Source of the DNA: Litsea cubeba
Lineage: Eukaryota > Streptophyta > Magnoliopsida > Laurales > Lauraceae
Assembly (NCBI GenBank): GCA_012931725.1
Contig: CM022948.1
Coordinates: 70,361,455 to 70,425,454, forward strand
Length of the DNA: 64,000 nucleotides
Reading direction: 5' to 3'
Notes under the pieces: generated by a model
The model's input: the letters and a program-made list of their open reading frames with translations, nothing else
Databases searched by the model: none
Told to the model about the DNA's origin: nothing
In this document: positions 32,802-43,083 of the stretch, piece by piece
How positions within the stretch are numbered: position 1 is the first letter of the stretch
Layout of the letters: the number at the start of each line of letters is the position of its first letter
Position numbers and translations under genes: made by a program

Positions 32802-35800
32802 TTATGGCGACTTTTCATTCATAGGCTTTAAGCCCATTCCCCTCGATGAACGATTTACTTGCTCTCTTGCTAAACCTTTGGTAAAGGGATCCGCAATGTT
32901 ATCCATGGACTTTATGTACTCAATAGTCATAATGCCATTAGAGAGCAGTTGTCGCACGGTATTATGCCTCCGACGAATATGTCGAGACTTACCGTTATAT
33001 ATGTGATTCTGCGCCCTTCCAATTGCTGATTGACTATCGCAGTGAATGCAGATAGGAGGCACAGGTTTTGACCACATTGGAATATCTTCTAGGAATTGAC
33101 GAAGCCATTCAGCTTCTTCGCCAGCTTTATCCAGTGCAATAAACTCAGATTCCATAGTGGATCTAGCAATGCAAGTTTGTTTAGAAGATTTCCATGATAC
33201 CGCTGCACCACCAAGCGTGAATAGATATCCACTTGTGGATTTTGAATCATTGGTATCTGATATCCAGTTGGCATCACAGTAGCCTTCAAGTACTGCTGGA
33301 TATCTCGAGTAATGCAATCCATAGTTTTGGGTGTATTTTAAATATCTTAGAACCCTGACTATGGCCTTCCAATGGTCTGTTCCTGGGTTACTTGTGTATC
33401 TACTCAGTTTACTAACAGCATATGTAATGTCAGGACGAGTGCAATTCATGACATACATTAGGCTCCCAATTATTTGCGCATATTCGCATTGTGATATGCC
33501 TTTTCCAGTATTTTTGGATAGATGGATACTAATATCTATAGGTGTTCTCGCTGGACTGCTATTATCTTGATTATATTTCTGGAGTATTTTCTCAATATAG
33601 TGCGATTGAGATAATATCAGTCCATCCGATGATTTAGAAATTTTAATTCCTAGTATGACATCAGCAACACCCATATCTTTCATATCAAACTTATTGTTTA
33701 ACATTCTCTTGGTAGTTTGAATGATTCCATCATTACTACCCATAATTAGCAAATCATCAACATATAAGCAAATAATGACACAGCCATTGTTAGTGCTCTT
33801 GACATATACACACTTGTCACATTCATTGATCTTAAACCCATTTGACATCATCAAACTGTCAAATTTTTCATGCCATTGCTTAGGTGCTTGTTTTAATCCA
33901 TATAGAGATTTGACAAGTCGACAAACTTTCTTGGTTTGTCCTGGAGCATTAAACCCTTCGGGTTGTTCCATATATATTTCCTCATCTAATTCACCATTTA
34001 AGAAAGCGGTCTTTACATCCATTTGATGTATCTCGAAATTGTGTATCGCAGCAATTGCAATTAACATTCGAATGGATGTTATCCTCGTAACTGGTGAATA
34101 AGTGTCGAAATAATCCAAGCCTTCTTTTTGTCTGTACCCTTTAACAACAAGCCTGGCTTTGTATTTTTCAATTGATCCATCTGCTTTCATCTTTCTCTTG
34201 AATATCCACTTGCACCCAAGAGTTTTGCAACCTTGTGGTAGATCCACTAGTTCCCACGTATGATTTTGCAAAATGGATTCAATTTCACTGTTTATTGCCT
34301 CTTTCCAATATTGTGCCTCGGGACAGGACACCGCTGCTTTAAAGCTTTGAGGCTCATCTTCTAACAAAAGTGTTAGAAAATCTGGACCAAATGTTTTTGA
34401 TGTTCTAGCCCTCTTACTCCGTCTAGGTTCATCAATCTCTTGTTGGTTTTGTTCACTGCTATTAGCAGTATCTTGAGTTCGTTTAAGAGAACTCGATTCC
34501 TGTGAGGGTTTATTAGGAAATACATGTTCAAAGAACGATGCATTCCTTGACTCAATAATAGTGTTAGGATGCATATCAGGAATCTCAGATTTGTGAATTA
34601 TAAATCGATACGCACTGCTATTATGAGCATACCCAATGAAAACACAGTCAACTGTCTTTGGTCCTATTTTAACCTTTTTAGGTGTAGGAACCGCCACTTT
34701 AGCCAAACACCCCCACACTTTCAAGTATTTGTAAGTAGGCATTCTGCCTTTCCACAACTCGTAAGGGGTCTTATTGGTTTTCTTTTGAGGTATTCGGTTA
34801 AGAATATAATTTGCGGAGAGTATAGCATCCCCCCACAAATTTTGAGGTAATCCAGAACTTATTAACATAGCATTCATCATTTCTTTTAAAGTTCTGTTTT
34901 TCCTTTCAGCAACACCATTTTGCTGAGGTGAATAAGGAGCGGTAGTTTGGTGTATAATACCATGCTGTGAACAAAATTCACCAAAAGGTGATTCGTATTC
35001 ACCTCCTCTATCGCTTCTTATCACCTTGATTTTCTTCTCAAGTTGATTCTCAACCTCATTCTTGTAATGTTTGAACATTTCCAAGGCCTCATCTTTACTT
35101 CTCAGTAAGTAAACATAACAGTATCTTGTGCAATCATCAATGAATGTAAGAAAATATTTCTTACCACCTTTAGTTTGAACAAACTTGAGGTCACATATAT
35201 CAGAATGAATTAACTGAAGAGGTTCAGAAGTTCGTTCAATTGAATGAAAAGAAGTTCTAGTTAGTTTAGCTTCTACACATGTTTCACATTTGATATTTGA
35301 ATCAAAACTGCATTTAGGCAAACATTCCATATTAACTAATCTACGTAAAGCATCATAGTTAACATGACCTAATCTACCATGCCACACATTAGAAGAGTCA
35401 AGCATATAAGCAGAAGATTTTTTCTTATTAGGGACAATGGTCATTACATTCATTTTAAAGAGCCCATCGCTCATGTACCCTTTGCCCACGTACATCCCAG
35501 ACTTAGTGAGGACAAACTTATCCGCCTCAAATACAAGTTTGAAACCCTTCTTACTCAGTAGTGAGCCTGATACCAGATTCTTACGAATATCAGGTACATG
35601 CAGCACATTGTTGAGGGTGAGTTCCTTTCCAGAAGTCATTTTCAGTACTACCTGTCCTTGGCCTTCAACCTTCGAAGAGGCAGAGTTACCCATAAAGAGT
35701 TGTTCTCCGTTTGTTGCATTATAAGTGGAGAACATGTCTTTATTGGAGCAGACATGTCGAGTGGCCCCAGTGTCCACCCACCATTCTCTGGTGTTGCCAA

Positions 35801-36734
35801 CCAGATTGACTTCTGAGACCACAGCAGAAAGATTGATGTCTGAAACATCAGTGGAGAGATTGTCCATTTCTGTCATGTTGGCCTGCGCTGGTTTCTTACT
35901 TGTATTTCCTTGGTCCTTGCGCTTACGACAGTCCTTAGCACGGTGGCCTGGTTTGTCGCACACATAGCAATTCCCTTTGAACTTCTTGTTGTCCTTGGGA
36001 CCTTGTCTTTGACCGTTGGAAGGGTTCTTCCTCTTCTTGGGGTTCTGCCCATGTTCCACCACATTAGCCTTGGCTTCAGTGAAGGTTTTTCCTGCCTTTT
36101 TCTCAGATGCACGATTGTCTTCCTCTATCCTCAATCTGACAATCAGGTCTTCAAGTCTCATCTCCTTTCGCTTATGCTTAAGGTAGTTCTTAAAATCCTT
36201 CCAAAGTGGTGGCAATTTTTCAATGATTGCTGCCACTTGGAAAGACTCACTAAGAGACATTCCTTCTGCATGAATTTCATGGAGAATGACTTGAAGTTCC
36301 TGAACTTGATTGATTACTGCCTTGGAATCACTCATCTTGTAGTCAAGGAATCTGCCCACAACGAATTTCTTCATTCCGGCATCTTCAGTCTTGTACTTTT
36401 TGTCAAGTGAATCCCATAATTCCTTAGCAGTCTTCAATGAACAATACACATTATATAATGTGTTATCTAGTCCATTGAGAATATAGTTTCGACAGAGGAA
36501 GTCAGCATGCTTCCAAGCATCTACAGCAGCAACAACTTGCTTGTCTGTCTCATCTTCTTTTAAAGCAGGAGCTTCTTCATGGAGGAACCTAGCCAAGTTC
36601 AAGGTAGTGAGATAGAACAACATTTTCTGTTGCCATCTCTTAAACTCAGTACCGTTGAACTTCTCAGGTTTCTCCCCATGGTTCACCAAAACAGGGCCAT
36701 GGGTAGTGACTGGAGTATTCTTCTCAATACCCAT
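32802..36734 (-). CDS. Copia-C gag-pol polyprotein, 1310 aa, intact
   Basis: The first ATG in frame is at 36734 (MGIEKNTPV); the open frame extends 5 codons further but without ATG. Domains in order, approximate residues: Copia gag (25-215); CCHC zinc knuckle CYVCDKPGHRAKDC (256-269); aspartic protease WVDTGATRHVC (active Asp about 321); pre-integrase HHCC (about 450-490); integrase core with Asp 512, Asp 575 and Glu 610; reverse transcriptase with catalytic YVDD at 991-994; RNase H with YCDANW and SWKSSKQ near the C-terminus. No stop or frameshift interrupts it. It would package element RNA, copy it and integrate the cDNA. All motifs look intact. Confidence 0.95.
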   Translation of the reverse strand: MGIEKNTPVTTHGPVLVNHGEKPEKFNGTEFKRWQQKMLFYLTTLNLARFLHEEAPALKEDETDKQVVAAVDAWKHADFLCRNYILNGLDNTLYNVYCSLKTAKELWDSLDKKYKTEDAGMKKFVVGRFLDYKMSDSKAVINQVQELQVILHEIHAEGMSLSESFQVAAIIEKLPPLWKDFKNYLKHKRKEMRLEDLIVRLRIEEDNRASEKKAGKTFTEAKANVVEHGQNPKKRKNPSNGQRQGPKDNKKFKGNCYVCDKPGHRAKDCRKRKDQGNTSKKPAQANMTEMDNLSTDVSDINLSAVVSEVNLVGNTREWWVDTGATRHVCSNKDMFSTYNATNGEQLFMGNSASSKVEGQGQVVLKMTSGKELTLNNVLHVPDIRKNLVSGSLLSKKGFKLVFEADKFVLTKSGMYVGKGYMSDGLFKMNVMTIVPNKKKSSAYMLDSSNVWHGRLGHVNYDALRRLVNMECLPKCSFDSNIKCETCVEAKLTRTSFHSIERTSEPLQLIHSDICDLKFVQTKGGKKYFLTFIDDCTRYCYVYLLRSKDEALEMFKHYKNEVENQLEKKIKVIRSDRGGEYESPFGEFCSQHGIIHQTTAPYSPQQNGVAERKNRTLKEMMNAMLISSGLPQNLWGDAILSANYILNRIPQKKTNKTPYELWKGRMPTYKYLKVWGCLAKVAVPTPKKVKIGPKTVDCVFIGYAHNSSAYRFIIHKSEIPDMHPNTIIESRNASFFEHVFPNKPSQESSSLKRTQDTANSSEQNQQEIDEPRRSKRARTSKTFGPDFLTLLLEDEPQSFKAAVSCPEAQYWKEAINSEIESILQNHTWELVDLPQGCKTLGCKWIFKRKMKADGSIEKYKARLVVKGYRQKEGLDYFDTYSPVTRITSIRMLIAIAAIHNFEIHQMDVKTAFLNGELDEEIYMEQPEGFNAPGQTKKVCRLVKSLYGLKQAPKQWHEKFDSLMMSNGFKINECDKCVYVKSTNNGCVIICLYVDDLLIMGSNDGIIQTTKRMLNNKFDMKDMGVADVILGIKISKSSDGLILSQSHYIEKILQKYNQDNSSPARTPIDISIHLSKNTGKGISQCEYAQIIGSLMYVMNCTRPDITYAVSKLSRYTSNPGTDHWKAIVRVLRYLKYTQNYGLHYSRYPAVLEGYCDANWISDTNDSKSTSGYLFTLGGAAVSWKSSKQTCIARSTMESEFIALDKAGEEAEWLRQFLEDIPMWSKPVPPICIHCDSQSAIGRAQNHIYNGKSRHIRRRHNTVRQLLSNGIMTIEYIKSMDNIADPFTKGLAREQVNRSSRGMGLKPMNEKSP

Positions 36735-36983
36735 AACTGTATACAGCACAAAGAATTTTACAGAATTAATGTAAACAGTAACTCGAAGTGGTTACTTAAA
36801 GTTAAGAACAGACTACAGGTTTGCTTACTGTAAACAGATAGAGATACTCAGTTTTACTTGACTAGTTTCCGAAAAAGAAGAAGCAGAAACCAGCAGTAAG
36901 ACTAACAGAAATGTAGACCAGAAATACTGATTTAAGTCTTATAACAGAGTGTACTCAGATGGATGGAAATTTTGTCTTAAGAT
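36735..36983. other. Copia-C 5' untranslated leader
   Basis: On minus the leader directly after the LTR reads ATCTTAAGACAAAATTTCC. It is not TGGTATCAGAGC or another primer site that I recognise. Confidence 0.6.
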
Positions 36984-38024
36984 TGTTATTCCGAGTACAC
37001 AGTTTCAACAGTCAGTATTAGGATTACAGATCCTCTCAACAGTGAATCAACCTAAGTATAAAAACAGAGTTACAGAAAGTAATCTTTGAATTGAAATTCT
37101 CTTACTGTTTGAAGGCAGAACAACAGTACTTCGTTGTTGTCTCTTACGAAAGTCAGAAATTCGCAGAAGGCAGATCAAGGCTAGTGTTTAACACTATGTC
37201 CTTAAGACAAATTTCGCCCCTGCAATGGTGCTAACAGGCTTCAATGGCTTCTGTCTCCCAGGATACAATGATCAACACACAGTAGCAGCACTGCAAAACT
37301 GTGTGTCTGTTTGAACCAGAGTGCAACAGCAGGACTCTCTCTTGACTGACTATGCAGACTCGAAATTGTGCAACAGCAGCAGTGAATTGGATGATTGAAA
37401 ATGAATGGGATTGAAGGCTTTAAATAGCTGCTGCAGGAAGCCTTTCAATGGAGTTGCATCTGTTCAGAACAGTGACTGTTCAGTGAACAGATGCTTCTTC
37501 TTTGGACACACCCTTTCACAAATGAAAGGACACACACCTCTTGGACACACCCCAATTAAATCCAAAAAAGAAATTATTATTTTAATAAAAATTTCTCCAA
37601 AAAATTAATAGGGTAGTGGGCCGAGCCAGGCCCGACGCGCGCGTGTGTGGTGGTGACCCGGTGGTGACCCAACAAAGATCTACGTCCTCCCTCCTCCACA
37701 AAAGTGGGATGCCCCTTGGGGCTCATCTTATACCACTAAGGTAAACATATTTATACCAAAGAAATGTATTGCTCTCAAGCAATGTGGGAAGCAAGTTTTC
37801 CACTTCCCTTTCTTTCCATGTTTAACATGTTCAAGTAGTATTGTTTAGGAGGCAATTTCTCATTCACTCCTTAATGGATTAGAGCAACCCAATACATGTC
37901 ATTAGTCTACTCATGGAGTAGATTACATTCCCATGTATTCTCACCTAAAACTATAAGTGGGTCCCACTTTTAGTTTGGCCCAAAGATAGCCTAAAGGTGG
38001 GTTCTCTTAGCCATTTTTCCAACA
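36984..38024 (-). repeat. Copia-C 5' LTR (1041 bp)
   Basis: Near-identical to the 3' LTR apart from a deletion of about 75 bp relative to it. On minus a TATA-like CTATTTAAA lies at 37427-37419. This LTR would drive the element's own transcript. Confidence 0.93.
37419..37427 (-). promoter_or_regulatory. TATA-like box in the Copia-C 5' LTR
   Basis: Minus reads CTATTTAAA, within the LTR and about 0.7 kb upstream of the gag ATG. Position and sequence fit a core promoter. Not proven. Confidence 0.4.
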
Positions 38025-38029
38025 ATGCG

Positions 38030-38352
38030 TACCTTGAGGGTTCATATGTTTGGATAACATGAGGGTTAATGTTTCTTAACAGTAATTATTGCATATGACA
38101 TGCAGAGAATTCAAGTAGAAGGCACAAAAACTACTTGAGAAGAAAAATACGAGTTCGAGTACTAAATGTAATAAGTCTTTTTTAATTAACATCTTTGCAA
38201 GTGTAAGAACAGAACCTTTACAAGACGAACATCTAAAACACAGAAACAAATGAAACAACAAACAAATGTATATATAACAATAGATGTTATCTAACTATAA
38301 CAACAAACAAACACAAATTAAAAGGGTGGAATTGAAGGAAAAAACTCAATTC
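38030..38352. other. 3' flank of lectin kinase copy 1
   Basis: AT-rich. From about 38150 it matches 57860-58014 downstream of copy 2 (for example AGTGTAAGAACA and ACATCTAAAACACA), so the duplication included this 3' untranslated region. Confidence 0.6.
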
Positions 38353-40413
38353 CTATATATCAAGTCGCGAATGCAAGAGAGATGTAGCTGAAGAAGTAGA
38401 AGAACCAGTGACATTTGAAGAAGCGGTGAGATTCGAAGAAGCAGTGCCATTTGTAGCAGACGAAGTATAAGAAAATGTGCACATATTCATCGGCAGGGCA
38501 AAATACATGGGCACAGGCATCTTAGATGGAAGAATAGGGAGTGGAGCTTCCAAATTAAGAACACTAATCACCTGCCTGATAGAAGGTCTTAAATTGTGAT
38601 CAGGGTGAGCACACCATAGCCCCAAAACCATCAATCTCTCCATCTGTTCCTCATCAAATTCATTATTTAGCCTCTCGTCAGCGGCATCAAGAAGTTTCCC
38701 CCTTCCATAGAGCTCCCAAACCCATTCCACCATCCTAACCTTACTTGCTTCTGCCTTGGGCTCCACAGGCCTTCTCCCACATGCAATTTCCAAGGCTACA
38801 ACTCCGAAGCTATAAACGTCAGACTCCTTACTCGCCTTTCCCGTTGTGACACATTCTGGTGCCAAGTAGCCCATGGTCCCTGCTAGCACTGTGGTTTGCG
38901 AGCCAAGTTCATGATCCACGAGCCTAGCCAGGCCGAAATCACCGAGCTTTGTATTGAAGCCTGAGTCCAACATCAAATTGCTCGATTTGATATCTCTGTG
39001 GACCACGCATTGCTCCCATTCTTCGTGTAGATATAGCAACGCTGACGCCAATCCCATGGCGATTTTATGCCTCAATGCCCATGGGAGCAAGCTTTTTCCT
39101 CCAAAGAGATGAGAATCTAGACTCCCATTTGGCATGAATTCATAAACAAGAAGGAATTCACCGCGTTCGTGGCACCAACCGAAGAGTTGAACTAGATTCC
39201 GGTGTCGCAATTGGCTGATGATCTTCACTTCGGAAACATACTCCTTCTTCCCTTGCTTAGAATCCCTTGACACTCTCTTAACTGCGACATTCGAGTTCAA
39301 TTCACTCAAGAATCCTTTGTAAACACCTCCAAATCCACCTTCTCCAAGCTTGCCATCCTCTGAGAAATTGTTTGTTGCAAGGGCCAGTTCACTGTAGGTG
39401 AATCTCTTAGGCCCAGTTCCTTTTACAAATTCATCATTCATGGACACGTCAAAGACATCATCTTCCTCTGTAAATTTAAGACTTCTCCTCAAACGAAACC
39501 AAGTCAGACAACCCAACCCAACAATGAAAACAGCCACACCAACAACCAGGCCTAATATCAATCCAGTCTTCTTCTTCTTCTCATCTGCAATCTCCAAAGT
39601 AGAATTAAAATCCCATGAAAGGATCTGATGTATCTCCACAAAGTTTCCTGTTGCTGCCGAAAACCCGATATAGATCCACTCTGGTAGGTAGTCCCTCAAA
39701 TCCACAATATAGGACAGACTTGAATTCCGTCCAAAAACAGGATTTTCTGCGTAAGTTAGAAAGACGCTGAGATTTCTTGTACTAGAATTATAACTTACCC
39801 ATGCATTGGCAGTAGAACCACTCTTGATGCTACTGCGCCATGTCATGTTAGCCCTCGAAACAATCGAATTGACGTTGATGCCAATATGATCTGTGCTCGG
39901 ATCCCATTCGTCCATAAAACTATCAAATTCAACAGCAACAAGTTGATTCCCTGTTGAATTCAAGGAGGAATTTGAACTGAATAGGCCTAATTGACCACCA
40001 GCCGAAGCGGGAGGTATGTACGAGCCATTGGCAGCAAGGAAGAAGGCAATACCATCGCCGTAGTTTGATTGGTTGAGCGCGTTGATGATAAAGGAGAAGT
40101 GGGTGGTGAAGTCGGTGAGCCTTCGCGACCGAGAGTCCCACAGGCGCACCGGTTGACTGTAGAAGGCTCGACCAACACTGCCGTTTATGGAGACGTCCCG
40201 TTGGTTCTTAGTGAGTTCGATGACTCGACCCGAGGAGAAGGCGTCTCCCTCATAGCCTATGTTGGGTGCGTTTGGCACAAACTCGGAGAAATTGAAGTAG
40301 AGTGAGTTAGCAGATTGGAGAAAAAAGAAAAGGATGACGATGGTGCAGGATGGTAGGAAGAGATGGAGGGCCTTTTGACATGGGAGATGAGTTCTTGAGT
40401 TGCAGAAAACCAT
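38353..40413 (-). CDS. L-type lectin-domain receptor-like kinase, copy 1 (686 aa)
   Basis: Single-exon gene. Start ATG at 40413 in context AACCATGG. Residues 1-37 form a signal peptide (hydrophobic TIVILFFFLQ). Residues 38-272 are a legume-lectin domain starting LYFNF, with the metal-site segment VEFDSFMDEWDPSTDH (161-176). A transmembrane helix lies at about 284-305, followed by basic residues. The kinase spans about 345-620: Gly loop GEGGFGGVYKG (357-367), Lys379, HRD 472-474 with RD arginine, DFG 492-494, APE 518-520. All catalytic residues are present. The family acts at the plasma membrane, sensing extracellular signals, often in defence (LecRK clade IX is the likely group). A Ser/Thr/Asn-rich tail follows. 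Asp168 replaces the usual Asn ligand kept in copy 2. Confidence 0.95.
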   Translation of the reverse strand: MVFCNSRTHLPCQKALHLFLPSCTIVILFFFLQSANSLYFNFSEFVPNAPNIGYEGDAFSSGRVIELTKNQRDVSINGSVGRAFYSQPVRLWDSRSRRLTDFTTHFSFIINALNQSNYGDGIAFFLAANGSYIPPASAGGQLGLFSSNSSLNSTGNQLVAVEFDSFMDEWDPSTDHIGINVNSIVSRANMTWRSSIKSGSTANAWVSYNSSTRNLSVFLTYAENPVFGRNSSLSYIVDLRDYLPEWIYIGFSAATGNFVEIHQILSWDFNSTLEIADEKKKKTGLILGLVVGVAVFIVGLGCLTWFRLRRSLKFTEEDDVFDVSMNDEFVKGTGPKRFTYSELALATNNFSEDGKLGEGGFGGVYKGFLSELNSNVAVKRVSRDSKQGKKEYVSEVKIISQLRHRNLVQLFGWCHERGEFLLVYEFMPNGSLDSHLFGGKSLLPWALRHKIAMGLASALLYLHEEWEQCVVHRDIKSSNLMLDSGFNTKLGDFGLARLVDHELGSQTTVLAGTMGYLAPECVTTGKASKESDVYSFGVVALEIACGRRPVEPKAEASKVRMVEWVWELYGRGKLLDAADERLNNEFDEEQMERLMVLGLWCAHPDHNLRPSIRQVISVLNLEAPLPILPSKMPVPMYFALPMNMCTFSYTSSATNGTASSNLTASSNVTGSSTSSATSLLHSRLDI

Positions 40414-41506
40414 GGTTTGTAAGGGTTAGGTAGGAAGAGATAGAGGGGAGCTTTGGTGCTATACAGGCATTGAAATGGTTAAGAGGTTACTTGGGTTTTG
40501 AATGACATGTGAATGATGATAATAAGTTATCTCTATGTTACCTACTTACCTGATATATTCATATGTTGACATATTCATCTGTTGAAACGTGTTGACAAGG
40601 AGCTTTTTGTTTATTGTTTTGTGCGTGTATTTAAACTATTATATAAGACGTGTTATAGTTGTAATATTGTGATTAGGTTGAGTGGTCAAAAGTCTCCTCT
40701 CTTTTATCTCTAAATATATGATTGCATAAAGAGGGACGTCAAGGTGTACAAGCTTGTCTTATACATGATAAATCTGATGGAGCCCATTGGAGTAAAATTT
40801 GGCTAGCATTAATACTAGTGAGACTGATTTTGACCGTTGGGACCAAGATAGGCCCGGCTCACCAAGGAGGCTGCAAATCGGATTAAGATAGGCTAGAAAT
40901 TTTCTTTGGGTACACCTAGGGAAGAAGTGGATCTGGTTTGGATCAGTTCCATGGTGTGCCTTGATGTATACTCGAATTACTCGAATAGGGTCGAACCAAA
41001 ACCAGACCAAGAACCATAGCTAAAACTGAGACCCGGATGCTGATGTACATGTATAAAGTATTTAATATAGTTATTTACATTTATGATATACAATGTTGGC
41101 AGTTTACCCAGGTCTTCGTCCTTGGGTGTAAACTCTTGACTAAATCCAAATCCACACCTGCAGACCCTAACCTGGACCCAGTTTCTGCTAATATATGTAG
41201 TTTAAGATTTTGTCAATGTGGTAGCCTTATGTGGGATTAGATGATAAATGGACAAATGTAAGAAATGTTTGTAACTAGATGAATGGGTCCTGTTTGTTGT
41301 GCTTGGAAAGGGGGACCTTAGCATTAGAAAAAGCAGAGCACTACCAAGTCAGGCCGCAACAAAGGAAGAGAAGAAATCAGAGGCGCCATTGTCTTGGTCT
41401 AAACTCAGGACGTGGTAAGTAATTGTTTTTGTTAAACATATGTGGAAGGCCAGTCGATTTCTTCTTAAATTCTAGTTCTCTACGGCGCAAGGTCGATATT
41501 GTCAGT
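40414..41506 (-). promoter_or_regulatory. 5' flank of lectin kinase copy 1, shared with copy 2
   Basis: Several blocks match 60073-60960, for example GAAATGGTTAA next to the gene and CCTTAGCATTAGAAAAA with GCACTACCAAG near 41320-41345. The duplication therefore carried the promoter region. Homology stops at about 41500, just where Copia-B begins. No TATA box stands out. Confidence 0.55.
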
Positions 41507-41812
41507 TGTTCCCCACCAACTTGCCATGGCTATAAATAGGAAGTCCATCTCATTTGTAGAGAATGTCTTGAGAACAAGGTGTGTGCACAGAGTACAAGTA
41601 GAAAGTGTCAGTGCAAGCAAGGTATGTGTGCAGAGAGTGTAAATGTAGTGAATGTAATCATGTCTACAATGCAAGTAGCTAGTGAGTATTGTATCGTGAG
41701 TGCAGCATAGTGTAGTTGTTGTGAGTGCCCATGTATTAATAGAATTCAAGTCTATTTAAGTGTGTTGCCTTGAGTCTTGGGTCCACCACAATTGGGGTTG
41801 GGCTTCCCTACA
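41507..41812 (+). repeat. Copia-B 5' LTR, missing about 270 bases
   Basis: Matches 44982-45498 from CCCCACCAACTTGCC onward and ends TTCCCTACA. It begins TGTT and then jumps to CCCCACC, so the upstream third of the LTR is gone. A TATAAATA box remains at 41531-41538. Confidence 0.8.
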
Positions 41813-41814
41813 AT

Positions 41815-41826
41815 TGGTATCAGAGC
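41815..41826 (+). other. Primer-binding site of Copia-B
   Basis: TGGTATCAGAGC lies two bases after the 5' LTR end, complementary to the initiator-Met tRNA 3' end. Confidence 0.85.
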
Positions 41827-41982
41827 TATTTCTCAACAAGTGGTATTAGAGAGAGGCAAGGTTAGGGACCGTCCGTCCATTGAGAGCAGCAACTAAAGGT
41901 GAGGCGACGCTGTGAAGCCGATCAGTCGGGGACTGAGCTTCTTAGTGGTAGTGATCGACGAGGATCCCACTAATTAATCACG

Positions 41983-43083
41983 ATGGCGGATCTTGTGAAT
42001 GCAACTGGAGGGGGATTGAGAAGCTGAACAATCACAACTATGATTATTGGCGTTTATGTGTGGAGGCATATCTTCAAGGCCAAGACTTATGGGAGATCGT
42101 TGGCGGCACTGACACTACAGCATCGGCGAATGACAACGCGGAAGCACTGCGCAAGTGGCGAATCAAAGCTGGGAAGGCTATGTTCGTCTTAAGGACCACG
42201 GTGCAGAAAGAGCTGTTTAGAGCATATACGAGATGCTGACACTCCGAAAAAGGCATGGGATACTTTGGCTACACTGTTCTCCAAGATAAATGATGCGCGG
42301 TTTCAGTTTTTGGAGAACAAGCTTGCATCTATCACTCAAGGTGGGTTGACTATTAGTCAATATTTTATGAAAATAAAGACACTTTGTCAAGAGATCTCTC
42401 AGCTTGATCCGGACTCTAAGGTCAGCGAAGCTAGGATGAGACGGATAATCACACGGGGATTGAAGCCCGAATATAGCGGGTTCATGACGGCCATTAGGGG
42501 ATGGCTAACTCAACCGTCTCTTCTAGAGTTAGAAAGTCTTTTGGCAAATCAGGAAGCACTAGCCAAACAAATGGCTGGAGTAACAGTGAAAGACGAGGAA
42601 CAAACGTTCTTCACTAGGAAGGGCAAATTGGCGCTGAAACCAAGAAGGAAGGAGACCACTGAAACTAATCGGTGGAGGGAGAGTTCCCAACTAGGGGGAG
42701 CTCAAGACACTGATAGTGATCGACGACAGACAAGCTCTCGCCGAAGCCTCGAGTGTTATAACTGTGGTAAAAATGGTCACTTTGCACGTGACTGTAGACT
42801 ACCGAAGGAGACCAGCGAAGGGAATGTGGTGACCACAGCGAGTCACCAAAGTGAGAGCGAAGAAGAATGGGATTGCCAAGCGTCTATGGCAATCATCGAG
42901 GACATCAGACTACCGAATTCTGATATAACAGGTTGTAGTACCTCAAGAAGGTTTGATGAAGGCGCAAAAGCTGATGAAGAAATAGCGCTCACTGCAGTCT
43001 CTGACACTGAAGTCATCAATTACGTACGGGACTGGATCGTTGACTCAGGATGTTCGAATCATATGACATATGACAGGAGATAA
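41983..43083 (+). pseudogene. Copia-B gag and protease, frameshifted
   Basis: Starts at ATG 41983 (MADLVNATGGG), then shifts frame after about 30 bases (EKLNNHNYDYWRLCVEAYLQ continues in another frame) and again near 42236. A long open part covers 42265-43083, with gag helices, the zinc knuckle CYNCGKNGHFARDC and the protease active site WIVDSGCSNHMT. It then shifts once more at about 43075. Confidence 0.85.

Larger units (their letters stand above)
31122..38024 (-). mobile_element. Copia-C: complete Ty1/Copia retrotransposon, TSD ATGCG
   Basis: The 6.9-kb element is bounded by LTRs (31122-32231 and 36984-38024) with TGTT...AACA ends and flanked by ATGCG at 31117-31121 and 38025-38029. One uninterrupted polyprotein frame lies on minus. 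Over about 600 bp the LTRs differ by only a few substitutions and small indels, plus one larger GC-rich length difference, so insertion was recent. It lies 329 bp beyond the stop codon of the lectin kinase at 38353 and in the same orientation. It has what a self-mobilising element needs, except that I see no standard primer site. Confidence 0.95.

Noticed and set aside
33331..36833. Plus-strand frames inside Copia-C
   Set aside because: Antisense shadows of the intact polyprotein on minus.
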